A stretch of 23,442 bases of DNA from JBOFDK01 sp051656485 (GTDB lineage: Bacteria > Bacillota > Clostridia > Lachnospirales > Cellulosilyticaceae), in NCBI GenBank assembly GCA_051656485.1, contig JBOGBZ010000070.1:1-23442 (forward strand), given 5' to 3'. Positions 14,506-23,354 of this stretch are shown here, piece by piece; position 1 is the first letter of the stretch, and every line of letters starts with the position of its first letter. The notes under the pieces are model-generated. The model was not told the origin of the DNA and made no database searches. It saw only the letters and a list, made by a program, of their open reading frames with translations. A program made the position numbers and the translations under genes.

Positions 14506-16524
14506 TTAATTTTCCCAATAAATCTGTAATTTATCCCCTTCTTGAAGTACATCTGTGACAGCAGCACGTTTGTGATTAAGTATAAGTTGAACAGTTCCTT
14601 GCGGCTTCGTTAGATCAAAATCAATATAATCAAATATGTTAACAAACATATAGGGGGACTTTTGGTACGGCAAAACAACTTCCTCATCATTGACAATAAC
14701 TTTTATCCCCTGAATTTCTGATGTCTCACTTATTTGCTGGGCCTCCTGATTGTCATAATTCGCCTTGGCTTTCTTTTCTTCTTGCCATTCAATAACATCA
14801 TTATGCTTTAATTGATAGTCTGTGGCTACACATTGCCCATTCACTTGCACGCACCCTGCTCGCCACTCTTTTCCCATTTCTCTTAAAAAACTTTCAATTG
14901 TATCAGTTCTACATAGGGTCACACAATCTTGTGATTGAATGTGATACTTAAAGTCGACACAATCGCCACCTACAAAGATAAGGGGTAACTGAATGGCCTT
15001 ACCATCAATAGAGATGGTTTTTTTGTCTTCTTCAGCTACATACATGGCCACATTAGCCATGGCATCTTCACCAGCCTTTGCCTCTATAAGGAGCACTTCG
15101 TCGCCTTCTTCAATGGCTGTCTCGAGAGAAGCTGGACTATTATTAAGCAATAATGTGGAAGGTTTTCCTACCTTACCTTTTATTCTAATACGTTCTTCAT
15201 TTAATTTGAACATAAGAGTCTTGCCATTTGTAGGGAATATTTGTGTATGCTGAATCCCTCTCTCTAGTAAAGCGTCTAATACCGTCAATTTTTTGGTATT
15301 TAAAAGCTTTGTGGCTACACCGTTGACATACACTAATGTAAACTCATTTTGCTGCTCTTTAATAGCCGTTAGACAAATACCTATCGGTGTGATCATCTCT
15401 GGTCCATTTGGTACTTCGCACTTATAGTCTATCTGCTGAATATGCTGCGTACTTCTCATGGCTACCCTTTGTTCTGGCAACTCCAGTACCTTGGCTAACG
15501 CTTCCATAAGCCCTGGCATCTGACTCCCGCCCCCTACACAGAAAACTGCATTGGGTGATTTTTTGCCATTAAGCTTTGCGATTTGCTTACCGATTTGCTC
15601 AGCTAGCTTCTGAATAGGTTCTTCGATACAATTAAGCAACGCTTCTTTACTCACTTCACTTGGAATCCCAATAATATCTTCATAGGCAATGCTTTCTTCC
15701 TTGTTGATCGCTTGCTTCATACGCTCTGCCATATTGAAATCCACCAAATACTCATGGACAATTTTCTCTGTCACTTCATCTCCCGCCTGTGGAATCATCC
15801 CATAGGCAACCACACTACCTTCTTTGGTTATGGCAATATCCGAAGTCCCAGCTCCTATATCTACTAACGCCAAGTTCAAAAGTCTCATATTATCTGGTAT
15901 GACCGCATTCATAGCTGCTATAGGCTCCAGTGTCAGATGGCTCACTTCCAAGCCCACACGTGAGGTTACGGCATATAAACTATCTACGACCCCTTTTGGT
16001 AAAAAGGTAGCGAGAAGTTTTGCCCCTATTTTTTGTCCCTTATGCCCCTCTAGATTTGCAATCATATAATCTTCTAGATAATAATGAATCACTGTATGTG
16101 CTACACAAAAATAGTCTGTGCTTTCTAGTTTCTTTTCTTGCTCCACCAGTTTTTTCGCTTCTTCAATACCTGCCATTTCTAAGGCCTGTATATCTATAGC
16201 TGTTATTTCTTGAATCTCCTCAAACTGCTTTTCTACTGTGGTGATTTGTGTGTTGAGTACACGCCCCGCTGCTGCGATGGCCACTTGCTTAAGGTTTTTT
16301 CCCCCTAACCTGTCTTCAAGCTCTTTTTTCACCTTTTCCACGATGGCTGCTACTTTTTGAATGTCATGTATTTGCCCATCCATCATGGCACGTTCCACAT
16401 GCTCCATACAAACACATTCTAAGACAGTCCATTTACCTTCTTTTATGTAACCAACACTTCCTATAACCGTTCGTGTACCTATATCTAATCCAAATAGTAA
16501 CGTTTCCTCTTGTGTATGATTCAT
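14506..16524 (-). CDS. FtsA-like actin-fold protein with a long repeated beta-grasp-like C-terminal tail
   Basis: A 672-residue protein, much longer than the roughly 420 residues of FtsA. The first 390 residues form an actin-type ATPase of the FtsA/PilM group: phosphate-1 loop GLDIGTRT (12-19), an SHS2-like segment (about 30-200), phosphate-2 loop VDIGAGTSD (221-229) and adenosine loop VGGGSQMPG (330-338). The last 280 residues show about three similar units (near 395-480, 502-580, 607-670), each with a VNG/IDG/VND strand and ending in a GD/ND turn plus a hydrophobic strand, suggesting beta-grasp folds. No terminal amphipathic membrane helix is seen. I start at the ATG at 16524, which overlaps the GalT-like stop as ATGA; the TTG at 16539 covers the GGAG site. 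Similar long proteins exist in Clostridia as FtsA-domain proteins; their role is unknown to me. Confidence 0.82.
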   Translation of the reverse strand: MNHTQEETLLFGLDIGTRTVIGSVGYIKEGKWTVLECVCMEHVERAMMDGQIHDIQKVAAIVEKVKKELEDRLGGKNLKQVAIAAAGRVLNTQITTVEKQFEEIQEITAIDIQALEMAGIEEAKKLVEQEKKLESTDYFCVAHTVIHYYLEDYMIANLEGHKGQKIGAKLLATFLPKGVVDSLYAVTSRVGLEVSHLTLEPIAAMNAVIPDNMRLLNLALVDIGAGTSDIAITKEGSVVAYGMIPQAGDEVTEKIVHEYLVDFNMAERMKQAINKEESIAYEDIIGIPSEVSKEALLNCIEEPIQKLAEQIGKQIAKLNGKKSPNAVFCVGGGSQMPGLMEALAKVLELPEQRVAMRSTQHIQQIDYKCEVPNGPEMITPIGICLTAIKEQQNEFTLVYVNGVATKLLNTKKLTVLDALLERGIQHTQIFPTNGKTLMFKLNEERIRIKGKVGKPSTLLLNNSPASLETAIEEGDEVLLIEAKAGEDAMANVAMYVAEEDKKTISIDGKAIQLPLIFVGGDCVDFKYHIQSQDCVTLCRTDTIESFLREMGKEWRAGCVQVNGQCVATDYQLKHNDVIEWQEEKKAKANYDNQEAQQISETSEIQGIKVIVNDEEVVLPYQKSPYMFVNIFDYIDFDLTKPQGTVQLILNHKRAAVTDVLQEGDKLQIYWEN

Positions 16525-17438
16525 TCTTCTTCTCTCCAATCTCTCATTAAGGCTGCCATTTGCTTCGCATGTTCACGTGGTTCCACACTCTGTATAAAGC
16601 ACCCTGTGGCTAATTCAAACCCCGCAATCTGCCCTATCCGTGGTAAAAAACGTATATAAAAATGATAATATTCATCACCTTGTACTTTGCCATTCATCAT
16701 ACAAATATTATAATGCCCATCAGGTAGTATATGCTGGTAGGCTTTCGTTACTTGCATCATAAGCTGCCCTAAACTTCTCATCTCATCATCCGTCATAGCT
16801 GCCAAATCCCCAAAGTGGCGTTTAGGTAGTAGCCACGTTTCATGTGGAAAGCCAGACACATAAGGTGCAATCACCCACCACCTATCACTTTCCAAAATCA
16901 CTTCGCCTAAAGTCTGCATCACCATTTGATGACACAAATAACACCCCGTTTTTCTAGATGCTTCTTCTAATTTTTCATAATGCTGCATCAACGTATAGGG
17001 TATTTGTGCTAAAGCGACGATTTGCCAATGCGAATGTGCAATGCTAGCCCCTGCCTTCTGTCCATTATTCTTAAAAATTTGTATGCATTCATTTTCTTTC
17101 GCTAACATTCGGTACCTTTTTTGCATAATTTCTAAAAGATCATACCAATGTCCTTCTCCAAATGTTGCTATGTGGCGGTTATGCTTAAGCGTATCGATAA
17201 CAACGTCATGGGCACCTTTTAAATCCTCTCCAGTTATAGGATATTTGTTATTCACAATACGTATCCTATCCTCAGCTTCAGTATGCTTCTCTAACCAAAG
17301 ATGCTCGAGCATATGGGCATTTTCCTTACAAAAAGGGCATTGGTCTTTTGCTTCTTTGTCAACTGAAGGTCTAGCTGTTCTTTTTGGCGCGACAATACTG
17401 CTCGCTGCAAGTATCGGTTCATTGTATAAATACGACAT
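16521..17438 (-). CDS. Galactose-1-phosphate uridylyltransferase-like protein (HIT superfamily)
   Basis: A 305-residue nucleotidyltransferase of the GalT branch of the HIT superfamily. Two HIT-like halves are visible: an N-terminal CPFC zinc pair (Cys34, Cys37), the VNNKYPITG and GAHDVVID segments, and the active site HSHWQ (His135, His137, Gln139), with His137 in the position of the nucleotidylated histidine. The second half has GCYLCHQM and ETWLLPKRH. Classical GalT has HPHGQ, and this family also contains ADP-glucose and Ap4A phosphorylases, so UDP-hexose/galactose-1-phosphate exchange is a family-level guess; I give no symbol. No galK or galE lies nearby. The start has GAGGTGG upstream. 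It heads the six-gene operon; a weak -10-like TATAGT lies upstream near 17470. Confidence 0.83.
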   Translation of the reverse strand: MSYLYNEPILAASSIVAPKRTARPSVDKEAKDQCPFCKENAHMLEHLWLEKHTEAEDRIRIVNNKYPITGEDLKGAHDVVIDTLKHNRHIATFGEGHWYDLLEIMQKRYRMLAKENECIQIFKNNGQKAGASIAHSHWQIVALAQIPYTLMQHYEKLEEASRKTGCYLCHQMVMQTLGEVILESDRWWVIAPYVSGFPHETWLLPKRHFGDLAAMTDDEMRSLGQLMMQVTKAYQHILPDGHYNICMMNGKVQGDEYYHFYIRFLPRIGQIAGFELATGCFIQSVEPREHAKQMAALMRDWREEE

Positions 17439-17504
17439 ATTCCACCTCTTTATCCTCTTAAATGTTATTTTACTATATTGTGGTTTAAAATAAAAGAAAT
17501 AAAT

Positions 17505-17530
17505 AAAGACTAGGGCTGCGCCCTAGTCTC
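17505..17530 (-). terminator. Intrinsic terminator of the yqzL-recO-polA-coaE-lipoprotein operon
   Basis: GACTAGGGC (17508-17516) pairs with GCCCTAGTC (17520-17528) around a 3-base loop, giving a 9-10 bp GC-rich stem. On the minus strand a T-rich tract follows (TTTATTTATTTCTTTTA). It begins a few bases past the lipoprotein stop codon and separates this operon from the GalT-like gene. Confidence 0.9.
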
Positions 17531-19132
17531 TTATTTATTTAACTTCCAACTTTCGATATGTGCATAAATATTAAGTGGTGTTGGATTTAAATCACCTGTG
17601 ATTTTCTTCTTAGTAATAAGTGCGCCATTTCTAAAGTATAAGCTAATATATGGGTTCTCCTGTGCGATGTGTTGCTGAAGCATCCCATACACTTCTTTGA
17701 TTTGAAGTGGTGAGGCATTAAATGCATGGGTCAATAGTTCATCCATACGCTCGTTTTTATAACTCACAAAGTTATCTCCAGTGTTTATCTGAGATGAATG
17801 GAAGGCAAAGGTCAAATCTGGAACATAAGAAAGCTTCCAGCCACCTAAAAACGCTTCATACTGCTTGTTATAGATACGTTCTTTATAGGTGGGTCCATCC
17901 ACTTCTTCGATTGTCACTTGAATACCTATTTCCTCGTACATCTTTTGGATGCCTTTTGCCACCGAAAGTCTATCTTTATTTTCTTTGTTTACAAGTAAAC
18001 TAAAGCGAAGTGGCTGGTCGTTTTTAGTGAAGCATTTGGTTTTTTGGTCAAATACATACCCTTCCTGAACAAGTAAAAGCTTTGCTTTTTCTTTATCATA
18101 GCCCTTAACCTCTAATGTAGGGTCGGCTAAAAAAGAGTGTGGACTAATGGGTGTATCCGTTACGGTACCATGTCCTAAATAATAAGTGTTTAAGATATAC
18201 TGACGATCAAGGCCATAGGCTAATACATCTCGTATATTTTTATTTTGGAAAAGTGGCTTATTAAAGTTCACACCCATAAACTCATAGTATTGAGTATGCA
18301 TCTCATACACTTCTGCAGACTGGTCTTTCGCGTATTTTCCCCAGTCCATCACATCTGTATAAATCACATCGATGAGGTTTTGTTCGAAAGCATTCAGTTC
18401 ACTTTCATTATCTGGTGTAATCATGATTTTGATTGTCTCGATAGATGGTACCCCTGCGAAGTAAGTTTCATTAGCTTCTAATGTCACTTCTTTGTAAGGA
18501 ATATTGGAAGCATACTTATAAGCACCACTTCCTACCGGATTAACTTGTAGACTCTGCTCATAAGATAAATCATACACGTGTTTTGGAATAACTGGGAAGA
18601 AAAGTGTCTGCAGGGTGCCGCTAAAAGACTGGCGATACGCTATCTTTACTGTCTGTGCATCAAGTGCTTGGACATTCGCTATGTTTTTTGTCGTTAGTTT
18701 ATAAGGTGATTCTTTAGCTTCTTGAATGGTCTTCAAGGTAAACACCACATCTTCTGAGGTAAGTGGTGTACCATCTTGCCATTTGATATCATCTCTTAAA
18801 CGAACTGTCATGGCATTTTCCTCTGCCATATAAGACCAGCTTTCTGCAAGATTCGGTGAGATACTGCCATCTTCTTCGATGTCCACTAAGGTGTCAAAAA
18901 TAAGGTGTAAGTTTTGTTGGACACTACGTTCCATATTGTAGATAGGATGAAGTGTCGTAGGGTTTTGCATACTGATATAAATAAGTGAATCTTCATTTTG
19001 ATTTGTTGGTTTTTCTTCTGATACTTCTTTTGGTGGTGTGGGTGGTGTGGTTTCTTCTTTGGTACCACACCCTACTAGTACTACCATTGAAGCTACCCCT
19101 ATCAGAAGCACCTTTTTTAGCTTTTGTACCAT
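17531..19132 (-). CDS. Oligopeptide-type ABC transporter substrate-binding lipoprotein (SBP family 5)
   Basis: A 533-residue extracellular solute-binding protein anchored as a lipoprotein. The signal peptide has KLKK, a hydrophobic core and the lipobox LVGC with Cys22 as lipid anchor, followed by a Thr/Pro/Glu-rich linker. The mature part begins like the SBP_bac_5 family (ISMQNPTTLHPIYNM) and continues with LAESWSYMAEENAMTVRLRD, DIKWQDGTPLTSEDVVF, PVGSGAYKY and the DVLAYGLDR helix, all standard for OppA/DppA-like proteins. Peptide binding is likely, though nickel or sugar ligands occur in this family. I start at the ATG at 19132, with AGGAGG 10 bases upstream; the longer reading from 19156 runs through that site. 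No permease or ATPase genes accompany it here, so it must share a transporter encoded elsewhere. Confidence 0.92.
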   Translation of the reverse strand: MVQKLKKVLLIGVASMVVLVGCGTKEETTPPTPPKEVSEEKPTNQNEDSLIYISMQNPTTLHPIYNMERSVQQNLHLIFDTLVDIEEDGSISPNLAESWSYMAEENAMTVRLRDDIKWQDGTPLTSEDVVFTLKTIQEAKESPYKLTTKNIANVQALDAQTVKIAYRQSFSGTLQTLFFPVIPKHVYDLSYEQSLQVNPVGSGAYKYASNIPYKEVTLEANETYFAGVPSIETIKIMITPDNESELNAFEQNLIDVIYTDVMDWGKYAKDQSAEVYEMHTQYYEFMGVNFNKPLFQNKNIRDVLAYGLDRQYILNTYYLGHGTVTDTPISPHSFLADPTLEVKGYDKEKAKLLLVQEGYVFDQKTKCFTKNDQPLRFSLLVNKENKDRLSVAKGIQKMYEEIGIQVTIEEVDGPTYKERIYNKQYEAFLGGWKLSYVPDLTFAFHSSQINTGDNFVSYKNERMDELLTHAFNASPLQIKEVYGMLQQHIAQENPYISLYFRNGALITKKKITGDLNPTPLNIYAHIESWKLNK

Positions 19133-19168
19133 TTGGCTTATTCCTCCTTGCATCATACAGCCTGTGAT

Positions 19169-19762
19169 TTACATTTTCTCTAAAATCCCTTTTAGTTGTT
19201 GCATTGTAGAGTCGTAGGATTCATCGTTATTAATCACATAATCAACTACTTTTTCTAATTCTTCCCATGTTTTTTGCTTTTTAATCCTTGCCATTGCAGC
19301 TTCCTCAGTGACTTGATCCCGTGCCATCACACGTTCCACACGTACTTTTTCTGTGGCAAATACCCCTAATACCACATCGGTTAGGCGTACTAAGCCAATC
19401 TCTATCAAGAGTGCCGCATCAATAATGATATAGTTATACTGCCCCGTAGCCTTCATATCAGCTATCTGTCTTTCTACTTCTTGATGGATAAGTGGATGGG
19501 TTATTTGATTCAGTCTATCTAACTGTGCGCGGTCACTAAACACGATAGCTGCTAAGCGACTTCGGACAATGTTTCTTTCCTCGTCCAAAATCCCTTCGCC
19601 AAAAACTTCGATAACTGCCTCATAAGCCCCGCCGTGTTTGAGTAGAAGCGTATGCCCTATCTCATCAGCACCTATCACATAGCAAGGTACTAATTCTTGG
19701 AGAATGGTAACAACTGTTGTTTTACCTGCCCCTATTCCCCCAACAATGCCTAATCGTTTCAT
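19169..19762 (-). CDS. coaE: Dephospho-CoA kinase
   Basis: A 197-residue kinase that phosphorylates dephospho-CoA, the last step of coenzyme A synthesis. The Walker A motif GGIGAGKT is at residues 8-15. Further family features are the GADEIGH segment (usually DAD-type), FSDRAQLDRLNQITHPLIH, the IIIDAALLIEIGL strand and VMARDQVTEEAAMARIKKQ. The length is usual for the family. It follows polA by 10 bases with GGAG upstream; polA-coaE adjacency is common in Firmicutes. No signs of decay. Confidence 0.96.
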   Translation of the reverse strand: MKRLGIVGGIGAGKTTVVTILQELVPCYVIGADEIGHTLLLKHGGAYEAVIEVFGEGILDEERNIVRSRLAAIVFSDRAQLDRLNQITHPLIHQEVERQIADMKATGQYNYIIIDAALLIEIGLVRLTDVVLGVFATEKVRVERVMARDQVTEEAAMARIKKQKTWEELEKVVDYVINNDESYDSTMQQLKGILEKM

Positions 19763-19772
19763 TTTGCATCTC

Positions 19773-22406
19773 CTACTTCGTAGCTAGCCAATTGTCCCCA
19801 CGGTGTACATCTACTGCCATTTTAACAGCTAAGTCTACCGCATGCTCCATTTGGTATTTTAAAAGTTCTGCTACTTCTTGTTCTTCTGATTTATAGACTT
19901 CTAATAACAATTCATCATGTACCGTTAAGATCAGTTTTGAACGTAAGTCTTTTTCTTTAAGTGCTCTATACACGTTCACCATAGCGATTTTGATAATGTC
20001 TGCTGCGGTTCCTTGAATCGGTGTATTCATCGCCTTACGCTTACCAAACTCACGTAGATTATGATTCTTCGCATTAATCTCTGGAATCTCACGCTTACGA
20101 TGGAAAAGGGTCTCTACATAACCATACATAGAAGCTTCTGCTACAAGGCTATCTAAGAATTTTTTAATTTTAGGATACTTCTCAAAGTAACCTTCAATAT
20201 ACTCGCTGGCTTCTTTTGCTGTAATACCTAAGTCTTGTGCTAAAGAGAATGCACCCATTCCATACACAATCCCGAAGTTAACTGCCTTCGCATTGCTACG
20301 TTGCAGTGGTGTGACTTCATCAAATGGAATATGGAAAACTTGTGAAGCAGTCAAGCGGTGGATATCTGTCCCTTCATTGAAGGCTTCTATCAACACCTCA
20401 TCACCAGCCATCGCCGCTAGTACACGGAGTTCAATCTGTGAATAGTCTGCATCTAGGAAAATAAATGCATCGGATTGTGGTACGAAAACTTCTCTGATTT
20501 TCTTGCCCATCTCTAATTTAATAGGGATATTCTGCAAGTTAGGCTCTGTAGAACTAATACGTCCTGTTGCTGTAATCGTCTGATTAAAAGTCGAGTGAAT
20601 CTTACAATTATCTGTCATCACGCCTAATAAACCATCTACATAAGTGGATTTAAGCTTAGTATACTGACGATATGCTAAGATATCTTCCACGATTGGATAG
20701 TCGTCTTTTAAGCTTTCTAGCACTTCTGCTGCTGTGGAGTAGCCTGTCTTTGTCTTTTTAACAGGTGGGATATCCATCTTTTCAAATAAAATAACGCCTA
20801 GTTGCTTAGGTGAGTTGATATTAAAGGTTTCCCCTGCTACTTCATAAATCTTATTGGCTGTCTCATCGATGAGTTTTTCCAGTACTTCACCATATGCCTT
20901 TAACTTCTCAGGGTCAATGGTAATCCCTTCGCGTTCCATCTCAAATAGCACTTCAACCAGTGGCATCTCGATGGTTTCAAAGAGCATCATCATCTCATCT
21001 TCTTCGAGCTTCCCTTTGAGTGCATCATAAGCCTGTCTCACAACGTAAGCGTATTGCTTTTGTGTGTCCTCTGCCAATGTACCTTCTAATACTAACCAAG
21101 CTTTTGTACTCTTGCCTTTGCCACGTAAGTCTTCTTCTGTTTGAAGATGTACATTTTCCAGATATGTCTCACCTAGTTCAGCGATGGTATACGTTTCATT
21201 GGTAGGGTTACATAGATAGGCTGCGATAAACGTATCGAATACCTCGCCTTCTAATGCTACTTCATAACGTGCTAATAAATGACGTAGCACTTTACTATCG
21301 TGAATCACTTTCAGTGTCTCTGATGTCTCAAATGCTTCTCGTAACACCTCTTTTGAAGTTGGTGCATCCATATCCAGTAGCCCATAAGCCACTTCATTTC
21401 CCACACATATACTAAGACCTATATGCTTACCTTCTTCAAAATACGACCAACCACTCACCTCTGTTTTGGCACGGTTTAAAAGCGTGGTGAAATCACTTGT
21501 CTGCACCGTAAGGACAGCCTTTGGCTCAGCTGATTCTTCTCTCCCTAGCTTTTGAATGAGTTTCTTAAAGTCTAGATTTCTAAAGAGCTCTACCGTTTCT
21601 TCACTAAGCTTTAGGTTATAGTCAAAAGATACACCTTCTAGGTCCATCTCCACATCACACACAATAGTCGCTAGCATTTTGCTTTCTAACGCTTGCTCAT
21701 GATAAGTCTCTAAATTTTCTTTCAGTTTCTTTTGGGTGATCTCATCTAAATGCTCATAGATACCTTCTATAGAACCATAAGCTTTGATGAGTTTAACAGC
21801 TGTTTTCTCACCTACACCAGGTACCCCTTTAATATTATCCGAAGCATCACCCATAAGACCTTTGACGTCAATGAACGCTTCTGGTGTCACTTCGTATTTT
21901 GCTTCTACATCTTTTGCAAAATAACTTTCAATTTCTGTCCCTGTCTGCTTTGTCTTAGGGATTTTAAGTTCAATATGTTCTGATGTTACCTGAAGTAAAT
22001 CACGGTCTCCTGAGACGATGACTACATGGTAGCCTTCTTTTTCATATTGCTTACCTAAGGTACCTAGTAAATCATCTGCTTCGAAGCCTTCTTTTTCCAC
22101 CATCCCAATACCCATAGATGTAAGTACTTTTTTTAGAAGTGGGATTTGTGGTCTTAATTCAGCTGGCATCCCTTTTCGTGTGCCTTTATAGGACTCACAT
22201 TTGATATGTCTAAAAGTGGGTGCACTTACATCAAATGCAACACCGACTAAATCTGGCTTTTCTTTATCAATCATACTTAGCATAATATTTAAGAAACCAT
22301 ACACCGCATTGGTATATAAGCCTTCTTGATTCGTTAATAACGGAATACCATAAAAAGCACGATTGGCAATACTTAGGCCATCTAGTAAAAGTATTTTTTT
22401 ACTCAT
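19773..22406 (-). CDS. polA: DNA polymerase I, proofreading domain apparently inactive
   Basis: An 877-residue Pol I for gap filling and Okazaki fragment processing. The 5'-3' exonuclease domain (1-290) has GFEADDLLGTL (107-117), VSGDRDLLQV (131-140) and GLMGDASDNIKGVPGVGEKT (183-202). The 3'-5' exonuclease region (about 300-470) lacks its metal-binding acids: the DTE strand is replaced by SYFEEGKH, the usual KYD is KVL (372-374), and the YAxxDA motif is degenerate. The polymerase domain is intact: motif A DADYSQIELR (Asp654), motif B RSNAKAVNFGIVYG (Arg703, Lys707, Phe711, Tyr715) and motif C VHDELLLEV (Asp831, Glu832). Loss of proofreading is usual in Firmicutes Pol I. It starts 23 bases after recO with AGAGGTG upstream. 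Confidence 0.97.
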   Translation of the reverse strand: MSKKILLLDGLSIANRAFYGIPLLTNQEGLYTNAVYGFLNIMLSMIDKEKPDLVGVAFDVSAPTFRHIKCESYKGTRKGMPAELRPQIPLLKKVLTSMGIGMVEKEGFEADDLLGTLGKQYEKEGYHVVIVSGDRDLLQVTSEHIELKIPKTKQTGTEIESYFAKDVEAKYEVTPEAFIDVKGLMGDASDNIKGVPGVGEKTAVKLIKAYGSIEGIYEHLDEITQKKLKENLETYHEQALESKMLATIVCDVEMDLEGVSFDYNLKLSEETVELFRNLDFKKLIQKLGREESAEPKAVLTVQTSDFTTLLNRAKTEVSGWSYFEEGKHIGLSICVGNEVAYGLLDMDAPTSKEVLREAFETSETLKVIHDSKVLRHLLARYEVALEGEVFDTFIAAYLCNPTNETYTIAELGETYLENVHLQTEEDLRGKGKSTKAWLVLEGTLAEDTQKQYAYVVRQAYDALKGKLEEDEMMMLFETIEMPLVEVLFEMEREGITIDPEKLKAYGEVLEKLIDETANKIYEVAGETFNINSPKQLGVILFEKMDIPPVKKTKTGYSTAAEVLESLKDDYPIVEDILAYRQYTKLKSTYVDGLLGVMTDNCKIHSTFNQTITATGRISSTEPNLQNIPIKLEMGKKIREVFVPQSDAFIFLDADYSQIELRVLAAMAGDEVLIEAFNEGTDIHRLTASQVFHIPFDEVTPLQRSNAKAVNFGIVYGMGAFSLAQDLGITAKEASEYIEGYFEKYPKIKKFLDSLVAEASMYGYVETLFHRKREIPEINAKNHNLREFGKRKAMNTPIQGTAADIIKIAMVNVYRALKEKDLRSKLILTVHDELLLEVYKSEEQEVAELLKYQMEHAVDLAVKMAVDVHRGDNWLATK

Positions 22407-22429
22407 ACTGCACCTCTTTCTATCTTTTG

Positions 22430-23188
22430 TTAACCTAGCATTTCTACACTTTTGATAAATGCTAAACTTTTAAATTGTTTTTCTATATAAAATGGGACAT
22501 ACGCCTCACATAACTTACAGAGTTCTTCCAGTAAGGATGGTTCCACATTGAACCTGAAGCACTGCTTAATCGGGCTATAAATAATGTAATACAGCGTGTA
22601 GCATGTACTGTAGGACACATAGAGATACGACCTGTCACCTACACATGTATCACATAGTATGCCCCCTTCTTCGATGTTTAAAGCATAACGCCCTTCATCC
22701 TGGAAATTTAATTTTTCATCACACTGGGTACACTGATTCAACTCTAGCATAAAGCCCAGTAAAGCCATTGCGCGTATCTCAAAAATACACCTAATCAGCC
22801 TAAGTGGTGCTTGTGGTTTACTTATATTATGTAAGGCATGGAGCATCAATGTGAGTAGGCCACCGTTTTCTCCATTTTCTGTAGCCACTTCGCTGATAAA
22901 TTCTGCTACATAAGTTGCATAGCTTAGCGCCATTAAGTCTTCACTTAATTGATGGAACATATGTGTCACTTCTACAGACAAGAGCTTATAGGTGTCTTTG
23001 TACCCACTTATCAAAAATTCTCCAAACACAAAAAGTTGTGTACCTGAAGCTAGACCGCGGTCAAATTTTTTAGCTTTAGGTGCACCAACTTGAATTTTTC
23101 CCATTTCTTTTGTAAAGAGAGTGATATATTTATCACTCTCTCCTACTACATACTCTTTTATAATGATCCCATTGACTTTTGTTATCAT
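22430..23188 (-). CDS. recO: DNA repair protein RecO
   Basis: A 252-residue recombination mediator that helps load RecA in the RecFOR pathway. An N-terminal OB fold (about 1-80, starting ITKVNGIIIKEYVVGESDKY) is followed by a helical domain carrying a four-cysteine zinc site: CTQC (Cys153, Cys156) and CDTC (Cys179, Cys182). The length is normal. Its ATG overlaps the TGA of the short upstream yqzL gene by four bases (ATGA), implying translational coupling, and polA follows after 23 bases. The yqzL-recO order is common in Firmicutes and supports both calls. Confidence 0.96.
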   Translation of the reverse strand: MITKVNGIIIKEYVVGESDKYITLFTKEMGKIQVGAPKAKKFDRGLASGTQLFVFGEFLISGYKDTYKLLSVEVTHMFHQLSEDLMALSYATYVAEFISEVATENGENGGLLTLMLHALHNISKPQAPLRLIRCIFEIRAMALLGFMLELNQCTQCDEKLNFQDEGRYALNIEEGGILCDTCVGDRSYLYVSYSTCYTLYYIIYSPIKQCFRFNVEPSLLEELCKLCEAYVPFYIEKQFKSLAFIKSVEMLG

Positions 23189-23343
23189 ATTTCATTCGCC
23201 TCATTCAGAATCTGTTGGCCTTCAGATTGGTCCATACTTTCAACACCTATGTGCTGATTTTTGGTTCTTTCATAATCTTTAAATCCTAGATACGTATGAA
23301 TATCACCTGTGGTCTCAAAGCACTTCCAAAGATTATTGATCAT
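23185..23343 (-). CDS. yqzL: YqzL-like small protein upstream of recO
   Basis: A 52-residue ORF starting at the ATG at 23343, read by direct translation of the minus strand. The N-terminal part, WKCFETTGDIHTYLGFKDYE (residues 6-25), resembles the YqzL family pattern W-K-x-F-x-x-T-G-x-I-x-x-Y-L-x-[FY]-K that precedes recO in many Firmicutes. The C-terminal half is polar and charged and matches nothing I know. A GGGGGC ribosome binding site lies 8 bases upstream. Its TGA overlaps the recO start by four bases. The family has no known function. The position and pattern make it a real gene although it is short. Confidence 0.85.
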   Translation of the reverse strand: MINNLWKCFETTGDIHTYLGFKDYERTKNQHIGVESMDQSEGQQILNEANEI

Positions 23344-23354
23344 TTTAATGCCCC

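Noticed and set aside
17041..17493. A 150-residue plus-strand ORF opposite the GalT-like gene
   Set aside because: It is a shadow ORF; the minus-strand product has clear HIT-superfamily motifs.
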